This document shows positions 30,971 to 40,792 of a DNA stretch of 64,000 nucleotides, piece by piece. Numbering within the stretch: position 1 is the first letter of the stretch; every line of letters begins with the position of its first letter. Position numbers and translations under genes: made by a program. The notes beneath the pieces were generated by a model. That model was given only the letters and a program-made list of their open reading frames with translations, ran no database searches and had not been told where the DNA came from. The stretch comes from Blastobasis lacticolella (Eukaryota; Arthropoda; Insecta; Lepidoptera; Blastobasidae): contig LR990041.1 in assembly GCA_905147135.1 (NCBI GenBank), positions 20,273,907 through 20,337,906 of the forward strand, written 5' to 3'.

Positions 30971-31495
30971 TTAGGCCCCATACCTACCCAGAATCAGTTC
31001 AGTGGTTTCGGTCATTTGGTAACTACCCTCAACAAGCGCCACCCAAGCTTATCATGCAGGCATATTATAGTTCTAGTCAATTCATGAAACTGAAGATATT
31101 CATATCAATATGTTATAATAATAATCATCTTGGCGTTAATGTCCGTGGACCACCTGATGGAAAGTACCACTGTCTATGGACATTGACAACACTAAACGTT
31201 GTCTACCTTTAAATTCTAGCGGCAGCAAAAAGGCAAATGCTCTTCCACGTCACCACTCCATGGAGCACTGGTGATGTTACTCACCGGCAGGAATATAAAC
31301 AATACACAATATACTGCAGTATTCTGTAAGTTAAAGGTACATTCCCAGTTTGACATCTCCAATTTAAACGGGATAAGTATCCCGCTACGCTCTACCTCTC
31401 AAAGAACCTAATACATTTTTATATAATTTAAAGAAAATTTGCCGTGAGGTGTCCGGGCAATGTAGAATATTGCACCAACCTCAACTTTATGGGTT
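30971..31495. other. No gene; LINE-tail-like repeat near 31130-31260
   Basis: TTGGCGTTAATGTCCGTGG, ACCACCTGATGGAAAGTACC and CTGTCTATGGACATTGACAA at 31131-31188 resemble the 3' non-coding repeats common in Lepidoptera (also seen in part near 26290-26345). The rest has no supported feature. Confidence 0.35.
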
Positions 31496-31499
31496 CCGT

Positions 31500-31592
31500 A
31501 TGGTCTTGGCGTTAATGTCCCGGTTGTGCTCTCGCACGCGAGGGCCCGAGGTCCGCCTTGACCATGATCCAGGATTTGGCAGATCAGGTAAT
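31500..31592 (+). repeat. Dispersed repeat shared with 60137-60245
   Basis: Shares GTCTTGGCGTTAATGTCC.., CACGCGAGGGCCCGAGGTCC and TTTGGCAGATCA with 60137-60240 in the same orientation. Non-coding; probably a SINE or LINE tail fragment. Confidence 0.5.
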
Positions 31593-31599
31593 TACAGTG

Positions 31600-31822
31600 G
31601 AGCGACTACGGAGATTGGATCATGGTTAAACATTAAGTTGCATGAATATGCACTGTTCAGGATCCATCTCGATGGTTTACTCTCACCGTAAGAGCGTCAG
31701 TTAGTGTCCATCTAATGTACATAACGCAGTAAAGAGTAATTTGTACATGGCGGCATTGAGGTTCTACCCTGATACCTCGTACTAATCGGCCCCTTAACCA
31801 TTAGACCACCGCGCTCCATATT
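31600..31822 (-). mobile_element. tRNA-headed SINE, family 2, reverse copy
   Basis: The minus strand starts near 31822 with GCGGTGGTCTAATGGTTAAG (A-box-like), then a B-box region, then ATGTACATTAGATGGACACT, GGTGAGAGTAAACCATCG and ATGATCCAATCTCC, matching the plus-strand copy at 18535-18775 in order. Confidence 0.65.
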
Positions 31823-31829
31823 TATGGCT

Positions 31830-33250
31830 GCCGTATAAGGCGCCCAAGGTCTGCTGAACTCTGTGAACCAGACAATGTACAGCAGAATTTCCTCCCAAAC
31901 TCGTCCGCCATTGAGGGGTACAACACGAACATAAACGGAAATAATTTCAAAACAGAAGAAAACCGCAATCTGATGGCCCATTTTTCGAGACACCTAAAGT
32001 AACAAGACGTTCCCGACACCGCAAATGAAAATCTCAGTGCAGGTTGAAGGTCGCTGACAAAACATCGTTTGTGGCTAATTAGCAGAATGAGCAAGAAGTC
32101 TACGGCCGTGGGTAATAAGGCACGCGGGCGACCCAAACAGTCGCTTGACAAATGAGGATGGATCTTGGCGTAATTATATAATGATTCGCCTCCTCCACCA
32201 AGGAGGGATTCGATTTGCAAGGCTGGGAGTATTCCCTTACATTATTTCTTGATTAGGTTTCTATGTACCGACTTCCCTGGCCATCCTATTTAACACACTT
32301 ACACTTGACATTTACAATTATAGCTGCTATTATTTTCCCTTTTTGTGACAACACTCGAGACTCGATGGTGGTGCTAAAGTCTACCACACACGTAAAGGTG
32401 CGCCATTAAGTCCTAAGTTTGCTAACTTTCAAAATTTCTTTGAAAGGGGAGACTTGGCTCGAAAATTACGATTCGTCTTATCAAACTTTCACCGTATTGT
32501 AAAGCGTTTTTAACGATATATTTTAACTTTGGAACCTAATTTTATCTCACCAATTACAAAGTAGGTAATCATTTTAAAATTACAGAGTAAATAAATTAAG
32601 CGTAATTTTGACAACGAACATGTGGAACCCAAATGGATTACAGAAATTGGATTAACTATAATGTGTTCCCGTTTACCGACTTCGCCAAGAAATGGCTCGC
32701 AAGAAATACCTATGAACAACAAAGTAAATCCGTTTAAGTTAAGCGACAAACGATCTCTGAATGCCAATGCAAACCTGTAAGGAAAAGCCGTTTTGCCAGA
32801 GCCTCTTCCCTCTGTCAGCAAGGGGCCACGAGCTGCGTAGTAGAGCCCTACTATCCTCCCATAATCTATTGAACTGTAATTATGTGATTATTACAGTATG
32901 TAAAACCTTAGATGAATAAATGGAGCATATTTAGACAAACATACTATAATGGATTCTAAAATACTAGACTATATTCCCGAATTAGGTGCCGAGTTTGCCA
33001 GAAATTAATTAAGAGGAAACAATGTTTGCAATACTTTTATGTAAGGACATAGAAATCCCTACTGACAATTCCAGAAATCCATAACGATGCATTACGGATC
33101 AACTTCATCTGATGGGGATTATTCGCCATTTTGTCAGAAAATTCTACTAGCCTGTTTCAGTGGGGATTACTGAAATCAGTTGGGATTTGCTAATGGACAT
33201 TCCTGGAATGAATGGAACTTTGACATTCACATTTAAAAAATAATCTATAT
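31830..33250. other. No recognisable gene
   Basis: Several ORFs of 90-130 codons on the minus strand (31712-32220, 32510-32821) have no domain, and the composition varies along them as in non-coding DNA. Nothing repeated within the window was found here. Confidence 0.45.
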
Positions 33251-33261
33251 ACTCGTACATA

Positions 33262-33541
33262 ATAATCTATACACTCGATGGCCGTGTGGTGGCCGGCAGA
33301 GTAGAATAGCACCAACCCCTTACACTCGTGAGTGTCGTACAAGGCGACTAATGTTTTCGAGGCAAACAATCAAAAGTCTCCGTAGTCTGGAAAATGGGCA
33401 GCACATTTTCCATTGTTATATTTAAACGCTGCGATCTCCAACCCGCCTGCCAAGCGTGGAGATTATGGCAATAACCTCCTCTTTCGTGGGAGAGGCCCTA
33501 AGTCCTGCAGTGGACTGTGACGGGCTGTAATGATGATGATG
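33262..33541 (+). mobile_element. SINE (GATGAT-tailed family), copy 3
   Basis: Full-length copy: GGCCGTGTGGTGGCCGGCAG, GTCGTACAAGGCGACTAATG, ATTTAAACGCTGCGATCTCC, GCGTGGAGATTATGGCAATA, CAGTGGACTGTGACGGGCTG, then ATGATGATGATG. Bounded by exact 11-bp duplications ACTCGTACATA at 33251-33261 and 33542-33552. Confidence 0.9.
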
Positions 33542-33552
33542 ACTCGTACATA

Positions 33553-34597
33553 GTATAAAACAAAGTCACTTCCTGCTATTTGTCCCTATGTGTCCATGTA
33601 TGTAAATATCTATGTGTGTATGTATGTACGCTTAGATCTTTTATATTACTCATTGAAATTTATTGCGGTTTTCAACAATAGATAGAAATATTCAAGAGAA
33701 AGGTTTTAAGCAAGAAGAGAAGTTAGGGATAAAGTAGGTGTACGCGAACGAAGTCACGTAAGGTCCACCAGTGTACTAGTCCATATTATGTAAATTATTG
33801 TAGCTTCATTACTCGAGTTCATAAAACTGATAACAATGCGAAGTGAAGTGCAGACTCGTTTCCGTAGAATCATGACCCCCAACTTTGCGATTCGGTGTCG
33901 CGATCCATCCATTCATTATTTATAATTAGCTGCTCTCCGCGACTGCGCTGGAGAGCATTAATCATTTCAATTAGCCGAGTATTCGCCAGACGGACATGGA
34001 AACATTGTGGTGAACAATTTGTTACTTGTTTTTAAACAACGGCCCGTCTTCGCACTGAGACGGTTTCGATTTGACAGCTAAAAATGAAGAAACAAGTTTT
34101 GTCTCGTTGTAAATAGATGGCGCTGTACGGAACTCTTATGTCAAGTTTTCCCTTCAGAGAGTCAGAGAGTACTAAAGTCACGCCGTAAACTGATAAAGTC
34201 ACGCCGGAAATGTTGCTAAATGATTAAAACTTGTCCGATTAAAAAATCCGAACAGTCAATAATTCAAAATGATTGGTCCTTGAGTGTATGTTTGACATAT
34301 TAGCATTGAACTGTGCCATCTATTGTCGATAAGAAAAACTATTTTATTAATGTCATCTTGAAAAGCTCTTCTTGAAATAAGTTGGTGATCTCGTAATCAA
34401 AGTTATCGTGCTTACAACGACGACACCGCTTCAATGGACTTGTTCGAACAGTAATGGAGCGAGGTGTTGCTTTTATTGTAAACTAAGTTCGCCTCAGTAT
34501 TCGTCTGAGTAAATTTACATAAAAACTTCCAATCACGGACAATACTAGATATACTAGAGATTTGGCGATACAGTTCGGCAATGTGGTTTCAATAATA
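33553..34597. other. No recognisable gene; short ATGT microsatellite
   Basis: GTATGTAAATATCTATGTGT-type repeats at 33598-33630. The remainder has neither ORFs with domains nor repeats shared with the rest of the window. Confidence 0.45.
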
Positions 34598-34769
34598 GGA
34601 CGAAGCTTATTATGCTATATAACAGCGAAACTCGACTTAGTCTGTCAGAGAATGAGCAGTGCAATTTGGTGAAGGCTAAAGTTCAAGAGAAAACTGTATC
34701 GGGTTGATCAAAACTGGCCCCTATTCGGAGTCGGGGTACAAGACGCAGGCAGACATACCATTCCAAACA
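34598..34769 (-). repeat. LTR fragment of the CsRn1/Kabuki-like family, inverted
   Basis: Reverse complement of 19140-19315. Shares TGTTTGGAATG, TTTAGCCTTC and GCTCATTCTCTGACAGAC in order. It starts at the LTR's TG edge (34769) and breaks off at 34598 after the CTTCGTCC block. No internal element sequence follows, so it is a truncated solo LTR. Confidence 0.8.
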
Positions 34770-34819
34770 TATATTTATAAATTCTTTACACTAATCAGCA
34801 ATCATGTTATATACAAATG

Positions 34820-34843
34820 CTTGGCTAGTCTATACTAGCCAAG
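34820..34843. repeat. 10-bp perfect hairpin, 4-nt loop
   Basis: CTTGGCTAGT (34820-34829), loop CTAT, ACTAGCCAAG (34834-34843). Lies 50 bases beyond the LTR edge at 34769. Short enough to occur by chance. Confidence 0.4.
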
Positions 34844-34978
34844 ACTGACGTGTCACTAGGTCACCTGGGTACCGATTCTGGTGTGCAATGCGGTTGTTAT
34901 TATGTTGCAATGTAACTGTGATGTTACTATAACTACGTCGAGGTATCGAGTCAGTCCCAGCATCATCCCAGTTAAATC

Positions 34979-35105
34979 ATTTATTTATTTAACATTTATT
35001 GTACACAATAAATAGTATACAAAATAGACATACAGAAATAAATCACAACAGGTACAGCTTATTTCTAAAGAAATATCTTCCAGCCGACCAACGGAAGAGA
35101 GAGGG
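34979..35105 (-). mobile_element. LINE 3' end, same family as 3079-3730
   Basis: ATTTATTTATTTAACATTTA, TTGTACACAATAAATAG, CACAACAGGTACAGCTTATT and TTCTAAAGAAATATCTTCC match 3081-3190 in order and orientation. Only ~125 bases of 3' UTR and tail (tail at the low-coordinate end). Confidence 0.75.
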
Positions 35106-36190
35106 CAAAATCGAGAGGCAGATGGCGTGCATCATTGTTCGACCGTTGACACGTTTTCATTGACAGAATTGAAGGCAGTTTGACAACTAAGAAAGATGCA
35201 ACTTAGTAATTTTATATTTATTGGAGTACCAACAGCCATATAAAACCATAATGCACTAAAGTACCAGAATACGAATTGTGGAAAAGTTCTAACTCATGAA
35301 AGTTGCAACTCAACATCTGTCATTTGAATAACAATCACACGTTTGACGTGCGATGCAATTGTAATGTTACTGCAACTGAGACGATTTCCGTTCCAGAATT
35401 GAAGCCCTGGTGGTAAATGACGATGTGACCGAAAATGGAGCACGCCTCGCTAGGAACAGCCTAGCCTATTCACTCTAGCCACCTAATAAAAAATCCTCCT
35501 CATTGTATCCGACGACAGTTTAGTTGGGAATTAACTTCTTAATTATAATGTCTATTATCTTAAAATGAATTTCATTACCTAAAATACTTCAATGAAAACT
35601 ACACAAGTGTTTCCAAGCCTATTGCAGCGTAACATTTCACCAAGCCGTAGAGTTGAATAAACCATAAAATAAAAGCAGCCCGTTTGCAGATTAGACTGTT
35701 CCCGGGCGCCTTTTAAACCGGCTATCACGGGTATAATAGTAAAATGAAACCGGTTCATGCTGGCTAGAGCCGGAACTTACAAGTAATAATGTGCTATCCC
35801 GGTGGAACGGCCATGAACAGAAGAGGGTAGTTATAAATTTTTCATAGAACCGACGGCGGGTACTTTTGACGAGAGATCTCAAATATTATATGCAGCTAGT
35901 CTTTTACAATTTACTGAGGCACGCAAAACTATGCCATGATGTGTGTACGTACACGGTCACATACACACATAAAACAACCAAACTCCGCCATGGCACCCAT
36001 GTTTACGAAACCGGCCTCTCGTCGCTGTTGACAGCGCGCTATCTTTTTATCTTATTTGATCTGAGGTCTTTTCATGCATTCTTGGTAACGAGTTAGGTAG
36101 CTTTTATGAAAATAACACACTGAAAAATGTACGAGTCCGGGGGGATGCCGGGACTCGCTCCTTGTTTTAAAAGGCGAAGTGTGAAGTTTT
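35106..36190. other. No gene; right part may be 5' UTR of the next LINE
   Basis: The stretch 35106-35680 has no supported feature. From about 35900 to 36190, directly upstream of the LINE ORF1 start, the sequence could be that LINE's 5' UTR; GTCCGGGGGGATGCCGGGAC at 36135-36154 is GC-rich with a weak inverted repeat. No second copy is present to confirm the LINE's 5' end. Confidence 0.3.
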
Positions 36191-36193
36191 CAC

Positions 36194-37118
36194 ATGGACA
36201 AATGCACGACATGCGGTAAATTTATGGCATTAAATGATACTGCAAATTGCAAAAAATGTGGAAATTGTTATGACCGCACTTGTTCGAAGATAGGAAAAAC
36301 TGCAGGGGCAGGCTACTCCAGTAAAGGTGAATCCAATGACGGTGTTCAGCAAACAGATGCTGATAACCCTACTCTAGGAAATGCCAGCCCCGACATGTCT
36401 ATTGAAAAAGAGAAAGCCAGTGCTGTTAATTTGGTGGTCGGTGTTGGTAACTCTCAACCTATAGTGGAAGATGGCACATCCTATGTCCTTGATAAAGGGG
36501 AATGTTATATGTAATAGTGTTGGTCAATACGAGGACTCTACTTTGATAGTGGAGATGCGACTTTTCCGGAGCGAAATAGCGGCGATGCGTCTTGAACTAT
36601 CTTCCATTGGAACGCGGATCCCTACTCTCATTGACCGAATCGAGAGTATGGAGACGCGAGTTGGCTCTGTGGAGATGAATGTGGCTGAGTTACAAAAACG
36701 GGCGGAAAGAGATTCGGTGGCATCGGTTACTGAGGTTACGGACATCATTGCGCAGCTGAAGATGGAGCTCAATGATCGCGATCAAGAGTTGCTCTTAAAT
36801 GATTTGGATATAACTGAAATTCCTGATGTCAGAGGAGAAAATCCGGTTCACTTGGTCAATCTGGTATGCGAGAACCTGGGGGTTCCGCTGGAGGAACGCG
36901 ACGTGGTGTACGCAGAGCACGTTGGGCCTCGCCGCGCGCACGTGGAGGGCGAGGATGCCCCGAAGTCGTGGCCGATCGTGCGGCTCACACGTGCCAACCG
37001 GCTCTTCTACATGCAAAACTCAAATGGAAGTATGTATGGATGTGAGCCGGCCGCGTTGGCGGACGCCCACCGAATCCGATGTGAAATCGACGTCGAGAAG
37101 GTATTTCACATATGTTAA
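36194..37118 (+). pseudogene. LINE G ORF1: PHD-like finger, coiled coil, FP25K-like domain
   Basis: The N-terminal frame from ATG 36194 has MDKCTTCGKFM and CKKCGNCYDRTC, a Cys-rich zinc-finger start (PHD-like). That frame stops at 36514; an overlapping frame continues to 37118. Residues equivalent to 36540-36780 form heptad-rich coiled coil (EMRLFRSEIAAMRLELSSIG). Then LLNDLDITEIPD and NLVCENLGVPLEERDVVYAE, the core of the RNA-binding domain related to baculovirus FP25K. ORF1p in LINEs binds element RNA. The end of this domain is lost by frame drift near 37118. Confidence 0.75.
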
Positions 37119-37178
37119 ATTTGCTAATTTTATTTATTTTCTGTTAAGTCTCCATTTAATTTATATTATGGTAAGTAT

Positions 37179-37451
37179 ATTGTGGTGTGTGGTGCCGCCA
37201 CCTCGAAGGTGGTGTGTGGTGCCGCCACCTCGAAGAATAGCACCATCCCATCTCTTCCCGTGGGTGTCGTAAGAGGCGACTAAGGGACAAATCCGAAAGA
37301 TGGGCAGCAGCATCTTTCTGGGTAAATTTACGTCAACTGCACTGCGATCTCCAACCCGCCTGCCAAGCGTGGAGATTATGGCAATGACCTCCCCTTTGGG
37401 AGAGGCCCGAAGTCCTGCAGTGGATTGTTATGGGCTGTGATGATGATGATG
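37179..37451 (+). mobile_element. SINE (GATGAT-tailed family), copy 4
   Basis: Bounded by exact 11-bp duplications ATGGTAAGTAT at 37168-37178 and 37452-37462. The 5' part contains a tandem duplication of GGTGTGTGGTGCCGCCACCT (about 37184 and 37211). The rest follows the family: GTCGTAAGAGGCGACTAAG, CCAACCCGCCTGCC, then a GATGAT tail. Inserted between ORF1 and endonuclease of LINE G. Confidence 0.92.
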
Positions 37452-37873
37452 ATGGTAAGTATGTATGTATGTATGTAAACTCTTTATTGCATCGAATACC
37501 TAAGAACTAAGTAAGTTATATTAATACGTATATTTAAACTTTATTTTACCTCTATATCTGTGCAAATGTTGCTTATGGCTATTTATATTGCGAGTATATA
37601 TCGAGTATATAGTAATGCGCTTATAAACACAGCTTTAAATTGCTATTTTAATGTAATTAGAATTTGGGACTTGTGCAAGATATTTATTACATATTTTTTA
37701 TTCTTATTTACACGTTATACACATTTAGTTTATCTACAACTTATTACATTTTACTAGTCTTGTATATTTTCCATACACCACACTATTCATTTTTCGTTAG
37801 CTTGAATTTGCTTTGCTTAAATATCTCTGTTTTTGCATGGCTTGCTTTATAAGATTATTTGCAATAATTCGGT

Positions 37874-38600
37874 ATGAAACGGCTTAAGATTGGATTTTTA
37901 AACGCGGACTCTCTGGGAACAAACCATGAGGAATTCATAGTAGCAATGGAGCGACAATCTGTCGATATCATGGCAATAAACGAGACCGGACTCAGGCCTG
38001 GCGAGGGGGGGCGAGCGACCGTTGTGCGTGACTATCGGCTGCGACACGTGCCGCGGGCCGCGGGGGTGCGCGCACGCGGCGGCGGGGTCGGGTTCTACCT
38101 GCGCCGGGGAGTGGCTTCGCGAGTCATGCGACTGCCCGACAGCTCTCCAGTGGAACAGATGTGGCTCAGAGTTGCTATGAATGGCAGAAAATTAGATATT
38201 GGTAGAGCTCGTCTAATTTAAAATGACGCGCCCCACTATCGCATTAACGCACACAAGCAAGTTTAAAATATGGACGCAATACATATACAAATGCCGTTGT
38301 AATTAGTCATTCAGTTGCCGGTAAGATTCGAGACGCGTCGTTCATTGGCTCCCACACAGATGAAGTGTCGTTATTAATATTTGCACTCACACATCGAAAT
38401 CAACTAACTAAGTAGTGGGGCGCGTCATCTTAGACTAGACGAGCTCTACTGCTTACCGACATCCATGGCTTGATGTGGATACATTCTTGGACACAATAAC
38501 CGACCCGATTACTTCATTCTCAGGTATTGACCACATTATACTATTAGATGATTTTAATATTAATATTCTATGCAGTGACTAACACTATAAAGTTGACAAT
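37874..38600 (+). pseudogene. LINE G endonuclease (APE-type), split by a MITE
   Basis: The start MKRLKIGFLNADSLG is the N-terminal strand and catalytic Asn of APE endonucleases; VDIMAINETGL carries the catalytic Glu (N-E-T). A GC-rich block follows (38030-38120). The frame reaches K-L-D-I-G at 38202, meets the MITE 38205-38446, and continues directly after it with T-A-Y-R, then FSGIDHIILLDDFNINIL, where DDFN is the usual GDFN block with Gly changed to Asp. These enzymes nick the target DNA. A frameshift follows near 38560. Confidence 0.9.
38205..38446. mobile_element. 242 bp MITE with TA target duplication
   Basis: Terminal inverted repeats of 34 bases begin GAGCTCGTCTA and end at CGCGCCCCAC; three mismatches between arms. 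TA at 38203-38204 and 38447-38448. Removing the element plus one TA rejoins the LINE endonuclease frame across a Gly-Thr junction, so the borders are exact. The interior has no ORF. The TA target suggests a Tc1/mariner-type transposase supplied in trans. Confidence 0.93.
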
Positions 38601-39171
38601 CTTTCTACGATGCCTAAACTTGATGCAGTATGTACGTGAACCGACCCACTTCACTGATCACAGTGAAACGCTAATCGACATGATATGCAGTGACATTCCT
38701 ATAGCGAACTTGTGTGTTTCATATATTCCAACTTTGGGGTACCACGCTTTTTCAATGCTGTGGTTAGTGCTATTGATTGGAATGCTACAGTTGCACACCC
38801 CGATGTGAATGTTACGGTTACCAACTTTACGTCCACACTGTTGGCACTTTTTGATAGATTTGCGCCTATTCGAACTAGTTACCCCTGGGTAACATACACA
38901 ATAAAGCAAATGATGCGATTCGAATCTCATAAGCGGTATTACAAGGAACTGAAGGGTTGCGTTAACCGCGCATTGTTTCATGAAAAACGTGCTTACTTCA
39001 CGCAGTATGTGAACAATAATGCTGACAATTCCCGTGCTCTTTGGTAAAATATAAAGAGAAGTATTAGCTTGTCTGACAGTAGCCAGAATTTCGAGATTCC
39101 AGGTCATTTATTAAATGCCGACCTTATTACCTCTCATTTTCTTGATGTGCCTGGGGACGGTAATGTCAACA
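38600..39171 (+). pseudogene. LINE G endonuclease end and RT linker
   Basis: The frame around 38610-38750 reads LMQYVREPTHFTDHSETLID, LICSDIP-like and LGYH, the C-terminal strands of the endonuclease (usual xDHxxh end). Frame 38712-39047 continues with DWNATVAHPDVNV, FAPIRTSYPWVT and KRYYKELKGCVNRAL, the spacer between endonuclease and RT. Two frame changes and a stop at 39047. Confidence 0.75.
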
Positions 39172-39905
39172 AAATTCAAAAATTCATATTCAAAATTTAT
39201 TTATTGATTAGTTCATTAAATATCTCTTTCAATCGTCAAAAAGGAGGGGGGTAGGAAAGTAGGAAGGAAGCACACAGTGACATGCTGGCCGCCCCATGGC
39301 AGCAGCAAACTTACCCCACGCCAGTCACGACCGGACCGTGCCCGGCAATGCCAGGCAAAGCCGGACCGCGCTCAATATATTATATAAATATGTCTAGTAA
39401 AATTAAGAAAAACCACCTAAAACTACAGCAAGAGTAAGCCAGTCTACCAAGGCAGCTCCCGTTCACGAGTATAACGCAGGGCCCAGCCATCGTCCAATTC
39501 AACCATATTTGAGGGAAAAGAGCGACCCGGCCCCCTAGCCACCGCCAGACAGACTTTTAAGTGAGCGTGCATTACACATGCTGCATGTGATAGGTAGCTG
39601 CTCCCACCCTACTCTATCCTATCCCTACCCTACCCCTAGCTTACCCCTACCATATTCTCCTACTGCCTTAACCCTACCCTACCGCTACCTTACCCCTACC
39701 CTACCACTATCTTACCCCTACCCTACCACTATCGTACCCCTACCCTACCACTATCTTACCCCTACCCTACCCCTACTTTAACTACTACCCTACCCCTACC
39801 CAACCGCAGGCAGAAGTCACTATGTGTGGGAAAGGAAGGAAATTTAACGCCGCTTTCAAGGTGGTTCTCCGTGGGGGAAAGAAACGGCAAGAAACCCACA
39901 GAGCC
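39172..39905 (-). mobile_element. Unidentified element with TACCC/GGGTA-rich core
   Basis: The low-coordinate edge AAAATTCAAAAATTCATATTC resembles the 3' tail of an antisense retroelement. The core at 39603-39805 is a degenerate CTACCCCTACCCTA array (G-rich on the minus strand). To its right lies CGGCAAGAAACCCACAGAGCC (39886-39904). It interrupts LINE G between linker and RT. No coding domain found. Antisense orientation is inferred only from the tail. Confidence 0.45.
39603..39805. repeat. TACCC-type simple repeat, potential G-quadruplex on minus strand
   Basis: Roughly 30 units of CTACC or CCCTACC, irregular, with changes such as CTATC and CTAGC. On the minus strand this gives runs of GGGG and GGG separated by TA, compatible with G-quadruplex folding. 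It is not the insect telomere repeat TTAGG. Confidence 0.85.
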
Positions 39906-39916
39906 TACGTTAATTA

Positions 39917-40791
39917 ATTTTTTTTTTTACATTTCTTATGTACTAATACATTATTTGTCCTATATATTATCTTAAAAGTAAATATCTGTATAGAACAGCA
40001 GTTCAGTCCCATGGACTTTTGTCATTTTCATATTCAGATATACTATAATAACTTTTATGACATAATTTGATTTTTAGAGTGGCTTTAAATTTATTCAATG
40101 ATAAATTCTGTATATCTGTTGGAACCTTATTACAAAAGCGTACACATTGACCCACAAATGATTTGTGGACTTTGGCCAGACGACAAGAACCAGTAACAAG
40201 TTTATCTTTATTTCTAGTATTTCTACTATGAACATCACTGTTCTTCATAAACAAGTGTATATTTTTATGAACATAGATCAAGTTCTCATATATGTATTGT
40301 GATGGCATTGTCATAATGTCAACATTCTTGAATTTATCTCTAAGTGAAGTTCTAGGTCCCAATTGGTAAATCGCGCGAATAGCCCTTTTCTGCAGTACAA
40401 ATACATTATGCCAGTCGGCAGCGTGTCCCCACAGCAGTATGCCATAAGTCATAATGCTGTGGAAATAACTAAAGTAAACTTATCTTGCTGTAGCCTCATC
40501 AGAATAACCTCGTATCTTTTTTACAGCATATGCTGCAGAACTTAGCCTTTTCGCCAATTTATCAATGTGTGGACCCCATTGTAATCTACTATCTAGAGTA
40601 AAGCCTAAAAATACTGTGGAATCAACAAGATCCAAATTTTTGCCTCTTACTTGTATATTTGTAGGTACTGATCTAACATTGGGCAAGGAGAATTTTAAAC
40701 ATTTTGTCTTTTTGCCATTCAGTAATAAATTATTAACCGTAGACCAGTTTACCACTTCTGAAATAGCTTTGTGTCGTGTCTGAAATAGCAA
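39917..40791 (-). mobile_element. 5'-truncated LINE inserted antisense in LINE G
   Basis: Frames 40791-40480 and 40452-40003 together give a nearly intact RT C-terminal half: KAISEVVNWSTVNNLLLNGK, KTKCLKFSL and FLGFTLDSRLQWGPHIDKLA (thumb), MTYGILLWGHAADWHNVFVL, QKRAIRAIYQLG and FCNKVPTDIQNLSLNKFKA. It ends at 40003 and then a short 3' UTR with a poly(A)-like run (plus-strand TTTTTTTTTT near 39919). 5' end at 40791 just before the resumed LINE G frame. Only one frame break, so younger than its host. Confidence 0.88.
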
Positions 40792-40792
40792 C

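Noticed and set aside
32510..32821. 103-codon minus-strand ORF
   Set aside because: No recognisable domain, no neighbouring exon, no conservation evidence available.
39578..39781. 67-codon Pro/Tyr/Leu/Thr-rich ORF
   Set aside because: Translation of the TACCC simple repeat.
39603..39805. Interstitial telomere repeat
   Set aside because: Units are TACCC/CCCTACC, not the insect TTAGG/CCTAA repeat.
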